Below the pieces are notes generated by a model. It was given only the letters and a program-made list of their open reading frames with translations. It was not told where the DNA came from and did not search any database. The translations under genes and the position numbers were made by a program. This document shows positions 17,831 to 25,554 of a stretch of DNA of 46,815 bases, piece after piece; position 1 is the first letter of the stretch, and each line of letters begins with the position of its first letter. Source of the stretch: CBFGRV01 sp965651265 (lineage in GTDB: Bacteria; Bacteroidota; Rhodothermia; Rhodothermales; VXPQ01); contig CBFGRV010000025.1 of NCBI GenBank assembly GCA_965651265.1, positions 1 through 46,815 on the forward strand, written 5' to 3'.

Positions 17831-18094
17831 ATGTTGGAACGGAACATGGATCGCGACGTGAGGAGGAAGCCAGTCTTCGACACGGAGAATCTGGCCGATG
17901 AGGAGGTCGCGCGTACTGATCCGAAGAAGAAGTCGTTCTGGTCCCGCTTCGCGCTCAAGGCCATTCTGAACGTCGACCTCAACGATGACATCCAGCCCAA
18001 GCCGCTGAGCGAGGCGGAAGTCGATGAGGTGTGTCGCGGTGGTCTGGCCTGCGGGCTCACCCCGGGTGGGTTCGATTCACCCTTCAGCAAGTAA
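17831..18094 (+). CDS. Small orphan protein, 87 residues, with a leader-peptide-like C-terminal half
   Basis: Not recognised. The ATG follows a good GGAGG. The N-terminal half is highly charged (MLERNMDRDVRRKPVFD, then EEVARTDPKKK). A central amphipathic segment (FWSRFALKAILNVDLNDD) is followed by PLSEAEVDEVCRGG, which resembles the LSxEELxxVxGG end of leader peptides of ribosomally made peptides. The last 16 residues are LACGLTPGGFDSPFSK. Two Cys residues, five apart (VCRGGLAC), are the only ones. The gene stands alone on the plus strand between minus-strand genes, so no partner is indicated. No obvious peptide-modifying enzyme lies beside it; the nearby rlmN is a housekeeping radical SAM enzyme. 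It could equally be a small structural or lineage-specific protein. Confidence 0.6.
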   Translation: MLERNMDRDVRRKPVFDTENLADEEVARTDPKKKSFWSRFALKAILNVDLNDDIQPKPLSEAEVDEVCRGGLACGLTPGGFDSPFSK

Positions 18095-18132
18095 GCACAC
18101 CTGAACGGGCGCAAGGTCGGCCGGTTACTGCC

Positions 18133-18378
18133 TCATTCCTGCTCCAGGGCCGACTCCGCGTCCGATCCCTCCGCTACGAGATCGACCAGCTTCTCCGTTA
18201 GCAGGCCTGCCAGGACCACGGCCACGATCTCGGCGATCGTTCCTAGAACGAATCGCCGAATAACGTACTTCAGGGTCTTCGGCAACAGGAGAAAGAGGGC
18301 CGTTACCCCAAAGAATCCGAGCAACACGGATATCACGCTTCGATCCGTTTCGGGAGATCCGGTGGTCAGTTTTCGCAT
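18133..18378 (-). CDS. Small predicted membrane protein of unknown function
   Basis: Not recognised. From ATG 18376-18378 it has 81 residues: MRKLTTGSPETDRS, a hydrophobic helix (VISVLLGFFGVTALFLLLP), a short basic loop (KTLKYVIRRFVLG), a second helix (TIAEIVAVVLAGLL), and an acidic tail (LVAEGSDAESALEQE). A longer version from GTG 18465 would begin seven bases after the rlmN stop but adds a non-hydrophobic, low-complexity N-terminus. Its place at the end of the ctaA-to-rlmN run suggests it is read from the same transcript. Nothing in the sequence points to a function. Confidence 0.5.
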   Translation of the reverse strand: MRKLTTGSPETDRSVISVLLGFFGVTALFLLLPKTLKYVIRRFVLGTIAEIVAVVLAGLLTEKLVDLVAEGSDAESALEQE

Positions 18379-18472
18379 ACGGGACGGACGTAGCTGTGGG
18401 TTGTTGTGCCGGTAGCCGATACGTTGGGCAATATAAGAGCCCCCGCGACTTGCGCCACTTGCCACCCGAGCG

Positions 18473-19591
18473 TCACGCCGATTTTACAGCGAGTTGACCG
18501 CAAGCCGCGTCGATATCCTGGCCGCGGCTCCGCCGAACGGTAACCGTCACGTCTTCGGCGACGAGCACCCGGATGAAGGCGTTGAGGCGGTCCTCCGGCG
18601 TTCGTTCAAAGGGGAGGCCCTCCACCGGATTGTACATGATGAGGTTCACCTTGCTCGGTACCCATCGCGAGACGGCAGCCAACCTGCGTGCATCCGCCTC
18701 AGAATCGTTTCGCCCGTCGAACACGCAATATTCGTACGTGATGGGCCGGCCCGTTCTCTGGTGATAGTGCTCGAGTGCTGCGCGCAGCGCTTTCAGATCG
18801 GTGGCCGCCGCACGATTGACGGGCATGATGGCGCTTCGCTGCTCGTCCGTCGGCGCATGAAGCGACACGGCCAGATGGACACCGGGATCGTCGTCGGCGA
18901 GTTGCCTGATACGCCGCGCAAGCCCGACCGTCGAGACCGTTACGCGGCGAGCGGATAGCCCCATGCCGTCTGCATGCGTCAGGATTTGCACGCTCCGAAG
19001 AACGTTCTCGTAGTTAAGGAGTGGCTCGCCCATCCCCATGTAGACGACGTTGGTGATGCCGCGCCCGAAGCGCTCGCGGGCGAGTTCATCCATGAACCTG
19101 ACCTGGTCCGCGATCTCGCCGGAAGAGAGATTGGCCTTGAAGCCCATCGTGCCGGTGGCACAGAATGCACATCCCATCGCGCACCCTATCTGGCTGGAAA
19201 CGCACACCGTGAGTCGCTTTGCCCCACCATCGGTCTCGAGATCGGGGATAAGGACGGTCTCGAACTGCAAGCCGGACTCGAGGGTGAAGAGCGCCTTAAC
19301 GGTTTCGTCGGATGCCGTTTGAATGCGGCTGGGGCGCAGGCGGCGAATTTCAGCTACTTGATCGAGGCGCTCCCGGAAAGAGGCAGGCAGATCCGTCATC
19401 TCATGAAATGACGCCGCCCCTTTCCCGAAAAGCCACTTGAAGATCTGCCTGCCGCGGTAGGCACGCTCGCCAAGCTGCACGGCCAGCTGTTCGAGCGACT
19501 CGCGATCCATCGACTTGATGTCGATGCGCTCGACTGCCCCGTCGATCTCAGTTGCCGCGCTGTCCGATATGTTCACCCCGTGCATGTCCAT
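18473..19591 (-). CDS. rlmN: Dual-specificity 23S rRNA/tRNA adenine-C2 methyltransferase
   Basis: A 372-residue radical SAM enzyme that makes 2-methyladenosine at position 2503 of 23S rRNA and position 37 of some tRNAs. The radical SAM cluster is CAMGCAFCATGTMGF, with the three cluster Cys residues spaced CxxxCxxC. YMGMGEPLLNYENV, VTVSTVGLARRIRQLA, VHLAVSLHAPTDEQR and YEYCVFDGRND are all present, as is the catalytic Cys near the C-terminus (DIDAACGQLA). The N-terminal HhH-like domain (YRGRQIFKWLF) is intact. An ATG at 19585 is an alternative start. The gene lies 48 bases after the ABC permease on the same strand. Confidence 0.96.
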   Translation of the reverse strand: MDMHGVNISDSAATEIDGAVERIDIKSMDRESLEQLAVQLGERAYRGRQIFKWLFGKGAASFHEMTDLPASFRERLDQVAEIRRLRPSRIQTASDETVKALFTLESGLQFETVLIPDLETDGGAKRLTVCVSSQIGCAMGCAFCATGTMGFKANLSSGEIADQVRFMDELARERFGRGITNVVYMGMGEPLLNYENVLRSVQILTHADGMGLSARRVTVSTVGLARRIRQLADDDPGVHLAVSLHAPTDEQRSAIMPVNRAAATDLKALRAALEHYHQRTGRPITYEYCVFDGRNDSEADARRLAAVSRWVPSKVNLIMYNPVEGLPFERTPEDRLNAFIRVLVAEDVTVTVRRSRGQDIDAACGQLAVKSA

Positions 19592-19639
19592 CAGCCCCGC
19601 AAACGCCTCTCTATCGGCGGCGTTTCGGAGACCGGGCGC

Positions 19640-20419
19640 TTACCGATTCAGCGGCTTGTTTACGGTATGCACGGCGATGGCCACCATGGCGAAGGCGAAG
19701 ACCGCCGACACGGCCAGAGACGCCTCCAATGAGGCGATCGCAAACGGCGGTACATCGGGGAGGTACATGCCGTGCCGAAGGCCGTCGACGGCATACGTGA
19801 CGGGATTGAGCCGGATGACCCACTCGAGAACGGCCGCCGTGCCCTGCGCGGGAAAAAAGGCGCCGGAGAGTACCCATAGGGGCAGGAGAAACAGGTTCAT
19901 CACGGCGTGGAAGCCGCGCGTGGTGCGCGTCCGCCAGGCGATCGTCACGCCCAACGCCGTGAATGCTATGCCGACGAGCGCGGTAGCCAACAGCATCAAC
20001 CCGATGCCGGCCAGCGAGGGCGTCGGGCCGGATAGCGGCATCAGGGCGATGAAAAGCAGCGCCTCGACGATGGCAAGTGTGCTTCCCCCGAGCGTTGTGC
20101 CCAGGATGAGGAGGGTTCTCGGGGCAGGAGCCGCGAGCGCCGCCTGAAGAAATCCGCTCTTCCGCTCCTCGACGATCGAGATGGTCGAGAAGATGGACGT
20201 GAACAGGACAACGAGCGCCACGATTCCTGGAAACAGAAACTCAAGATACGGTACGTCGGCCGCGGCGCCCGGCAGGTGAAAGGTCTCCCTGAAGCCGAAA
20301 CCGAGAAGCAGCCAAATGGCGAGCGGCTGGAGGATGGCGCCCCCGACGCGGCTTGCGTCGCGTCCGAACTTGAGCAGCTCGCGCCGCCAGAGCTCATAAA
20401 CGGCCCCGGCCCAGGTCAT
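19640..20419 (-). CDS. ABC-2 type transporter permease
   Basis: A 259-residue integral membrane protein. The ATG at 20417-20419 overlaps the stop of the ATPase gene (ATGA). The N-terminus MTWAGAVYELWRRELLKFGR is the cytoplasmic start typical of ABC-2 permeases. About six hydrophobic helices follow (for example AIWLLLGFGF, FPGIVALVVLFTSIF, GLMLLATALVGIAFTALGV). The conserved loop ERKSGFLQAALAAPAPRTLL and the segment LSGAFFPAQ(GT) before the last helices match the DrrB/NodJ-like family. It should form an exporter with the ATPase just upstream. The gene order behind ctaA-ctaB suggests a role linked to heme A or oxidase assembly, but the substrate is unknown. Confidence 0.85.
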   Translation of the reverse strand: MTWAGAVYELWRRELLKFGRDASRVGGAILQPLAIWLLLGFGFRETFHLPGAAADVPYLEFLFPGIVALVVLFTSIFSTISIVEERKSGFLQAALAAPAPRTLLILGTTLGGSTLAIVEALLFIALMPLSGPTPSLAGIGLMLLATALVGIAFTALGVTIAWRTRTTRGFHAVMNLFLLPLWVLSGAFFPAQGTAAVLEWVIRLNPVTYAVDGLRHGMYLPDVPPFAIASLEASLAVSAVFAFAMVAIAVHTVNKPLNR

Positions 20420-21369
20420 GAGACCTCCACGCTTTCGACCTCGGTCAGATCCTCCATGAAACGCCCGGTGTGCACCATGAAGACATCCTCGAGCGTCGGG
20501 CGCCGCACGGTCGCCGAGAGGATCGAATCCCCGTGGAGCTGATAGAGAGAGGGCAGCAGTTCGTGCGCATTGGCATGTGATATCTGAAGATGGGAGCCGA
20601 GGATTCGCGCACGGATTCCCAATTGCGCGTGGATGCTGCTCGCCAGAGACCGTGGGTCGGCCGTCTCGATCCAGAGTGTTTCCGACCCCAGTTCCGCCGT
20701 GAGCTCCTCCGGCGACCCGCTGGCCATCAGATGGCCCTCGTCGATGATGGCCAGCCGATCGCACCGCGCGGCCTCGTCCATGGTGTGCGTGGCCAGGAGG
20801 AGGGTGATTCCTTCTTTCCGCCGAACGCGATCCATCAGATCCCAGAAAGCAAGTCGCGCTCCCGGATCGAGGCCGGATGTCGGTTCATCGAGGAGCAGTA
20901 CAGGCGGGGCATGGAGAAGGCCGCGGAGGAGGTCCACACGCCGTTTCAACCCTCCCGAAAGCTTTCCGACGCGGTCGCGCTCTCTACCTTCAAGCTCCAG
21001 GAGCGGTAGCAGCTCGGCGATTCTGGCCCGAGCCTGGGCGCGAGTGAGCCCGTGAAGCGCGGCGTGCGCCATGAGATTCTCGCCCACCCGGAGCTCGTCG
21101 TCGAGGGCGACTTCCTGAAACACAATCCCGACCCGCCGACGGGTCTGATGAGGCTGCTTTCGTACGTCAACCCCCATCATGTGCACCGAACCGGCCGTGG
21201 GCTCGATGAGTGTCGCAAGAATTCGGAGCAGCGTCGTCTTGCCGCCACCGTTTGGTCCCAGAAGTCCGAACATCTCCCTCTCAGCGATGCGCAGCGAGAT
21301 GTCCTTCAGGGCCGTCCGATCCCCATAACGATGGGTCAGTCTAGTTATTTCCACGGCGTTCTGGGACAT
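20416..21369 (-). CDS. ABC transporter ATP-binding protein (DrrA/CcmA-like exporter type)
   Basis: A 317-residue ATPase starting at ATG 21367-21369. It has Walker A GPNGGGKTT, Q-loop VFQEVAL, signature LSGGLKRRVDLLRGLL, Walker B VLLLDEPTSGLDP and the switch His in LLATHTMDEAA. A C-terminal extension of about 80 residues (from ELTAELGSETLWIETAD to RPTLEDVFMVHTGR) is characteristic of the DrrA-like subfamily. A longer frame to a TTG at 21444 would run into the ctaB coding sequence and is not favoured. It lies 52 bases after ctaB and overlaps the permease by four bases. Confidence 0.9.
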   Translation of the reverse strand: MSQNAVEITRLTHRYGDRTALKDISLRIAEREMFGLLGPNGGGKTTLLRILATLIEPTAGSVHMMGVDVRKQPHQTRRRVGIVFQEVALDDELRVGENLMAHAALHGLTRAQARARIAELLPLLELEGRERDRVGKLSGGLKRRVDLLRGLLHAPPVLLLDEPTSGLDPGARLAFWDLMDRVRRKEGITLLLATHTMDEAARCDRLAIIDEGHLMASGSPEELTAELGSETLWIETADPRSLASSIHAQLGIRARILGSHLQISHANAHELLPSLYQLHGDSILSATVRRPTLEDVFMVHTGRFMEDLTEVESVEVS

Positions 21370-21421
21370 CAGCCGGCGCTGAATAGGTGATGGGCGAGGA
21401 TGGAGGCTGGTGCGGCCCGAG

Positions 21422-22402
21422 CTATCCGACAAAAAGCCAGACAAGCCGGTCGAGCACGATAGCGAGGACGAGTGCCGGAATGTAGTAGACAGAGGCCTTC
21501 AACACCCGACGCGCATCGCGCACGGAATAAGTACGGTAGAATGCGCTCGACGTCCAGATGAACCACGCGCCGAGCACGATGGCAACGGCCGTGTAGAACC
21601 AGCCCGCGAGCCCCAGGAAGAGCGGAATCAGACTAAACGCAGCCATCAATAAAGTGAAGAACAAGGTTTGCCCGACCGTCGAGCGGCCCGATGGATCTTC
21701 GTAGGGCAGCATCATGTGCCCGCCGCGTTCATAATCCTTCTTGTACATCCAAGCAAGGGAGAGAAAATGCGGCATCTGCCAGGCCGCGAGGATGCCGAAT
21801 ATCGTCCAGCCGCCCCATCCGAAGTTGCCTGTTGCCGCCGTCCAGCCGCCGAGGGCCGGCAGTGCGCCCGGCACGGTGCCGATCAGCGTGTTCCAGCTTG
21901 TCCTACGCTTGAGCGGGGTGTACACGAGTACGTACAGCATCGCCGCTACGAGGGCCATCACTCCGGTGAGCGGATTCGTCAATGGACAGAGCAGTGCGAC
22001 GCCGCTAGCGACCAGTGCATACCCGAAATTCCGCGCACGATCCGGAGAGATGCGTCCCGATGGCAGCGGACGCCGCATCGTGCGTTTCATCCGCGCATCG
22101 AGATCGCGCTCGTACCAATGGTTCAGTACGGATGCACCACCGGCCGTCAGCGTTACACCCATCAACAGAAAAATCAGCCGACCCCAGTCGAAATAGGCGG
22201 GTGGGGCGAGCAGAAATCCTCCAAGCGCCGAAAGGACGACGAGCAGCGTGATTTCCGGCTTCGTCAACTCGATGTAATCGCGAAGCACCGACCGCTCGGC
22301 CGCGGCATGAGAAATGGATGACGTCAACACCCGTGCGCCCGACCCGCTAGTGGCCGTGCTCGAAGAACTCTGTCTCGGCGGGACGGGTTTGGTTTTCGAC
22401 AC
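21422..22402 (-). CDS. ctaB: Protoheme IX farnesyltransferase (heme O synthase)
   Basis: A 326-residue UbiA-family membrane enzyme that adds a farnesyl group to protoheme, the first step to heme A. Motifs are the N-terminal RDYIELTKPEITLLVVLSAL, the first Asp-rich site NHWYERDLDARMKRTMRRPL, the loop YTPLKRRTSWNTLIGTVPGA, and YKKDYERGGHMMLP. About nine membrane helices follow from the hydrophobic pattern. GTG 22402 is chosen because the frame otherwise extends 46 bases into ctaA; from it the gene begins 28 bases after the ctaA stop. A Ser/Thr-rich N-terminal stretch of about 40 residues precedes the conserved region. Confidence 0.94.
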   Translation of the reverse strand: MSKTKPVPPRQSSSSTATSGSGARVLTSSISHAAAERSVLRDYIELTKPEITLLVVLSALGGFLLAPPAYFDWGRLIFLLMGVTLTAGGASVLNHWYERDLDARMKRTMRRPLPSGRISPDRARNFGYALVASGVALLCPLTNPLTGVMALVAAMLYVLVYTPLKRRTSWNTLIGTVPGALPALGGWTAATGNFGWGGWTIFGILAAWQMPHFLSLAWMYKKDYERGGHMMLPYEDPSGRSTVGQTLFFTLLMAAFSLIPLFLGLAGWFYTAVAIVLGAWFIWTSSAFYRTYSVRDARRVLKASVYYIPALVLAIVLDRLVWLFVG

Positions 22403-22430
22403 GTGATTCTTTGCTCCAGGAGACTGTCCG

Positions 22431-23492
22431 TTACTGCAATATAGCAGACTTCTGCATTTCGAAAGCTTCCTCATCAAACCTTTCCGAAACCTGCCGATCG
22501 GCTCGCGACAGGTGCACGGCGCCTAGCAGGGCTGCCGTCGCAGAGCCCATAAGTAGTGCTCCCGTCACCATGTGGATGGTGTTGACGACGACCTGAAGAT
22601 TACTCGGCTGAAGGACTCCCGCATCGTCGAGCGTGACGAAGTAAGCGGTGAGGCCGAGGGCAAACTGCACCGCAACCAACCCCACCAGAAGGCGAGCAGC
22701 GGGCGCAGCGATTTGGGCGCCGCCATGAAAGCGCCGGACGTGTGCGTAGAGTATGATGATGGCGGTCGTGACCGCGATGGCACCTCCCAGGTGAAGCAAC
22801 ACGAGAGTCACGTCGATGCCCGTCCCCGGATGCCGCAACAACGCGCCAAGGATAATCTGAAGGTACAGGAGGGCGATGGTGAGCACGGCGATCCGCCTCA
22901 GAGCCGGGAGCTTCTCCGCATTGAAGGAACCGAAATCGGGCTCGAGCCAGGACCGGGATGTGAAGATGGACATCCCGACGATCGTGGCGAAGAAAATCTG
23001 AGCGACGCAGGCGTGCACGACGGCCAGATCGAGCGATATCAAAACGACCCGCAATCCCCCGAGCACGCCCTGGACGGAAACCAGCACCAGCGCGCCCAGA
23101 GCCAGCCATCGCATCCACCGGCGCGGCTCTGCAATCCACGTCCATACGGCGAGCGCGAGGGTGAACAGACCCACCAGGGCGCCGAGCAACCGGTGGCCAT
23201 GCTCGGCCAGCACAGGAGTCAGCTTCCACCACTCGGGCCACGGATTAAAAGGATCATACGAATTGAAAGATGATGGCCAATCCGGAACCGCAAGGCCCGC
23301 ATTGATGCTGGTTACGAAAGCTCCCCATCCGAGAAGGAGCACCGTAGTTGCGGAGGCAAGTACCGAAAATCGGTGTCGCCATTTAACCTCGGTGGGCGCC
23401 GGTAGGGCGCGGCCGCGCGAAAAGATGGGCATGAGGCTGTAGATCTTGACGAACCTGTAGACCGCACCGCTATCGGAGGAGGGCGGAGCCAT
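22431..23492 (-). CDS. ctaA: Heme A synthase (COX15/CtaA family)
   Basis: A 353-residue membrane protein that oxidises the C8 methyl of heme O to a formyl group, giving heme A for the terminal oxidase. Eight helices are visible with the four heme-ligand His sites in LAEHGHRLLGALVG, LDLAVVHACVAQ, VLLHLGGAIAV and VVNTIHMVTGALLMG. The conserved FVTSINAGLAVPDWP and WPEWWKL lie after the first helix. ATG 23492 is used; an ATG at 23432 would still keep all helices. The gene is first in a minus-strand run with ctaB and an ABC exporter, and divergent from the sugar-phosphate mutase gene. Confidence 0.93.
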   Translation of the reverse strand: MAPPSSDSGAVYRFVKIYSLMPIFSRGRALPAPTEVKWRHRFSVLASATTVLLLGWGAFVTSINAGLAVPDWPSSFNSYDPFNPWPEWWKLTPVLAEHGHRLLGALVGLFTLALAVWTWIAEPRRWMRWLALGALVLVSVQGVLGGLRVVLISLDLAVVHACVAQIFFATIVGMSIFTSRSWLEPDFGSFNAEKLPALRRIAVLTIALLYLQIILGALLRHPGTGIDVTLVLLHLGGAIAVTTAIIILYAHVRRFHGGAQIAAPAARLLVGLVAVQFALGLTAYFVTLDDAGVLQPSNLQVVVNTIHMVTGALLMGSATAALLGAVHLSRADRQVSERFDEEAFEMQKSAILQ

Positions 23493-23637
23493 CGAAACAA
23501 CAAGCCCCGGAAATGCCCAGTTCCGTCAATTAGATTTGAAACCGATCGACAACGGTCGAAACACGGAATCCTGCACCGCGTCGGACGGCGCGTCCATAGG
23601 CATGCAGTCGATCACCCGATCACATCCCTCACGTCGT

Positions 23638-25029
23638 ATGACCCGAACGCTCATCGCTTCTATTTCAGGCATCCGCGGCATCTTCGGACGCGGCCTCGAT
23701 CCGGAGGTGATCGTCCGATTCTCGGCAGCCTTCGGCACCTGGTGTCGGCGCCGGTCGGAGGCCATCGGATCTCGGCGGCTCATCATCATCGGGCGCGATG
23801 CGCGCGTTACGGGCGAGATTTGCGCGGACCTGGTCTCAGCCACACTCCGAAGTAGCGGCCTTGACGTCGTAAACGCCGGGCTGGCGACCACGCCTACCGT
23901 CGAAATGGCAGTTCTGGCCGAGGGAGCCGCCGGAGGGGTCGTGCTCTCTGCATCCCATAATCCCGAGGAATGGAACGCGCTCAAGCTGCTGAACGAGAAG
24001 GGCGAGTTCTTGAGCGCCGAGGAAGGTGGAGAGGTGCTGGCGATCGCCGAGAGGGGCGAAGCGGAGACGGTCGCCTTCGATGGCATCGGCCACGAGAGGG
24101 GGCACGATTTCCTGGCTTATCATATCGACAAGATTGTGGGGCTCGACTTCATCGACCCGGAGACGATTGCCCGTCGGAGGTTCCGGATCGTGGTCGATGG
24201 AGTCAATTCCGTAGGTGGGGTGGCCATTCCGGCGCTCCTGGAGAGGCTCGGCGTCGAGGGGGAAGACATCATCAAGCTGAATTGTGAGCCTACCGGTCGC
24301 TTTTCGCATCCGGCCGAGCCGCTGCCTCAGAACCTCACGGCGCTCACCGAGGAGGTGGCCCGGCAGGAGGCCGATCTTGGAATCGCCGTCGATCCTGATG
24401 CCGACAGGCTGGCCCTCGTGGCGGATGGCGGCGAATATGTCAGCGAGGAACTCACCCAGGTGATCGCGGCCGACTTCCTCTGGCGATTTCGGAAGGGCCC
24501 GTTCGTTACGAATCTCTCTTCGTCGCGGGCCATCGATGACGTGGCTCGGCAGCATGGCCAGAAGGTCTTTCGGTCGGCGGTCGGAGAGATCAATGTCGTT
24601 AAGAAGATGCAGGAGGTCGGTGCCGTCCTGGGCGGCGAGGGGAACGGCGGCGTGATACTACCGGATTTGCACTACGGGCGAGACGCCCTGGTGGGGGTCG
24701 CACTGGTCCTGCAGCACCTGGTCAACGAGGATGTACAACTTTCCGAGCTCAAGGCACGCCTTCCCTCGTACACCATTCGAAAGGCGAAGACAGCGATCGG
24801 AGAAAAGGATCCGGACGATGTCCTGGCCGTCCTGGCGGCACGCTACAGCGACCACGACATCGACACGACGGACGGACTGAAGATTCATTTCGAGGATGCC
24901 TGGGTTCATCTGCGGAAATCGAACACCGAGCCGATCGTTCGAGTCTATGCCGAGGCTCCCTCCAACGAGAGGGCGAACGAGCTCGCCCACCGATTCACGT
25001 CGGAACTCGCCGAGGCGGCTGCCCCGTGA
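23638..25029 (+). CDS. Phosphoglucosamine/phosphomannomutase family protein
   Basis: A 463-residue alpha-D-phosphohexomutase. The ATG at 23638 puts the family start TLIASISGIRGIFG at the N-terminus; an in-frame ATG at 23602 and a TTG at 23536 are alternatives. The phosphoserine loop is VVLSASHNPEEWNALKLL, the metal loop DPDADRLALV, the sugar-binding loop GEGNGGVILPD and the phosphate-binding loop RKSNTEPIVRVYAEA. The enzyme moves phosphate between C6 and C1 of a hexose (or glucosamine) phosphate in making nucleotide sugars. GlmM-like activity for peptidoglycan precursor synthesis is plausible, but archaeal-type phosphomannomutases have a similar layout, so the exact substrate is not fixed. 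The gene stands alone upstream of a gap of 525 bases. Confidence 0.88.
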   Translation: MTRTLIASISGIRGIFGRGLDPEVIVRFSAAFGTWCRRRSEAIGSRRLIIIGRDARVTGEICADLVSATLRSSGLDVVNAGLATTPTVEMAVLAEGAAGGVVLSASHNPEEWNALKLLNEKGEFLSAEEGGEVLAIAERGEAETVAFDGIGHERGHDFLAYHIDKIVGLDFIDPETIARRRFRIVVDGVNSVGGVAIPALLERLGVEGEDIIKLNCEPTGRFSHPAEPLPQNLTALTEEVARQEADLGIAVDPDADRLALVADGGEYVSEELTQVIAADFLWRFRKGPFVTNLSSSRAIDDVARQHGQKVFRSAVGEINVVKKMQEVGAVLGGEGNGGVILPDLHYGRDALVGVALVLQHLVNEDVQLSELKARLPSYTIRKAKTAIGEKDPDDVLAVLAARYSDHDIDTTDGLKIHFEDAWVHLRKSNTEPIVRVYAEAPSNERANELAHRFTSELAEAAAP

Positions 25030-25554
25030 TTGTTGGAATCGTGGAACAGGCCCGAATTCTTTTGATGAGCGGGCATCAAGGCGCTATTTTAGGATCGCAG
25101 CACACTTGCGGCCGAAGATGCGATCCGAACCCATCCACATTGTCTATCGAAGTGCCACCCTGGCGGCCATCCGAGTCGTCAAACGGCGTCGTGTGCGTCT
25201 TTTGAGCCAGGCGACGCCACCGATCACGTGCCGCCGCGCTCTGCCTCTCGACCTATCTGAGACGAACCCCCTCGAATCTTCCCTGGACCGCAATATCGAG
25301 GCGGCCATCACCGAACCGTCGTGTGCTTCTTGCGAAGGGGCGTAGGCGGGGGAAAACCTTGCAAGACCGTAACGACAGGCACTTGAGAATTGCGTGTCGT
25401 ACGTAGTTACTAAGACGGATTTGGGGGGTGGTGAGGCAGGTCTACACCGGCTTCCAAGCGGTTTCCTCCTGCTACTTGGCCCGATTCATCCTCTCCTTTG
25501 CAACCGTGGTTCCTGTCTATTTAGTCAACCCGCTGCCTTTGTGGAGCGTGCTCG
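25030..25554. other. Intergenic stretch of 525 bases with no convincing gene
   Basis: The gap between the mutase and the PAS kinase is the longest without a gene in the window. A frame at 25118-25345 could encode 75 residues, but it is Arg-rich, lacks a ribosome site and matches no known family. A G-run (GGGGGG at about 25422) sits some 130 bases before the kinase start. I see no tRNA, no clear hairpin with a T-run and no direct repeat. The region probably carries the kinase promoter and a long untranslated leader. Confidence 0.5.

Noticed and set aside
20420..20764. N-terminal extension of the ABC permease frame
   Set aside because: It is a shadow of the ATPase gene on the same strand; the ATGA overlap at 20416-20419 gives the natural start.
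25118..25345. A 75-codon frame in the gap before the PAS kinase
   Set aside because: No ribosome site, Arg-rich composition of the kind random frames give in GC-rich DNA, and no recognisable motif.
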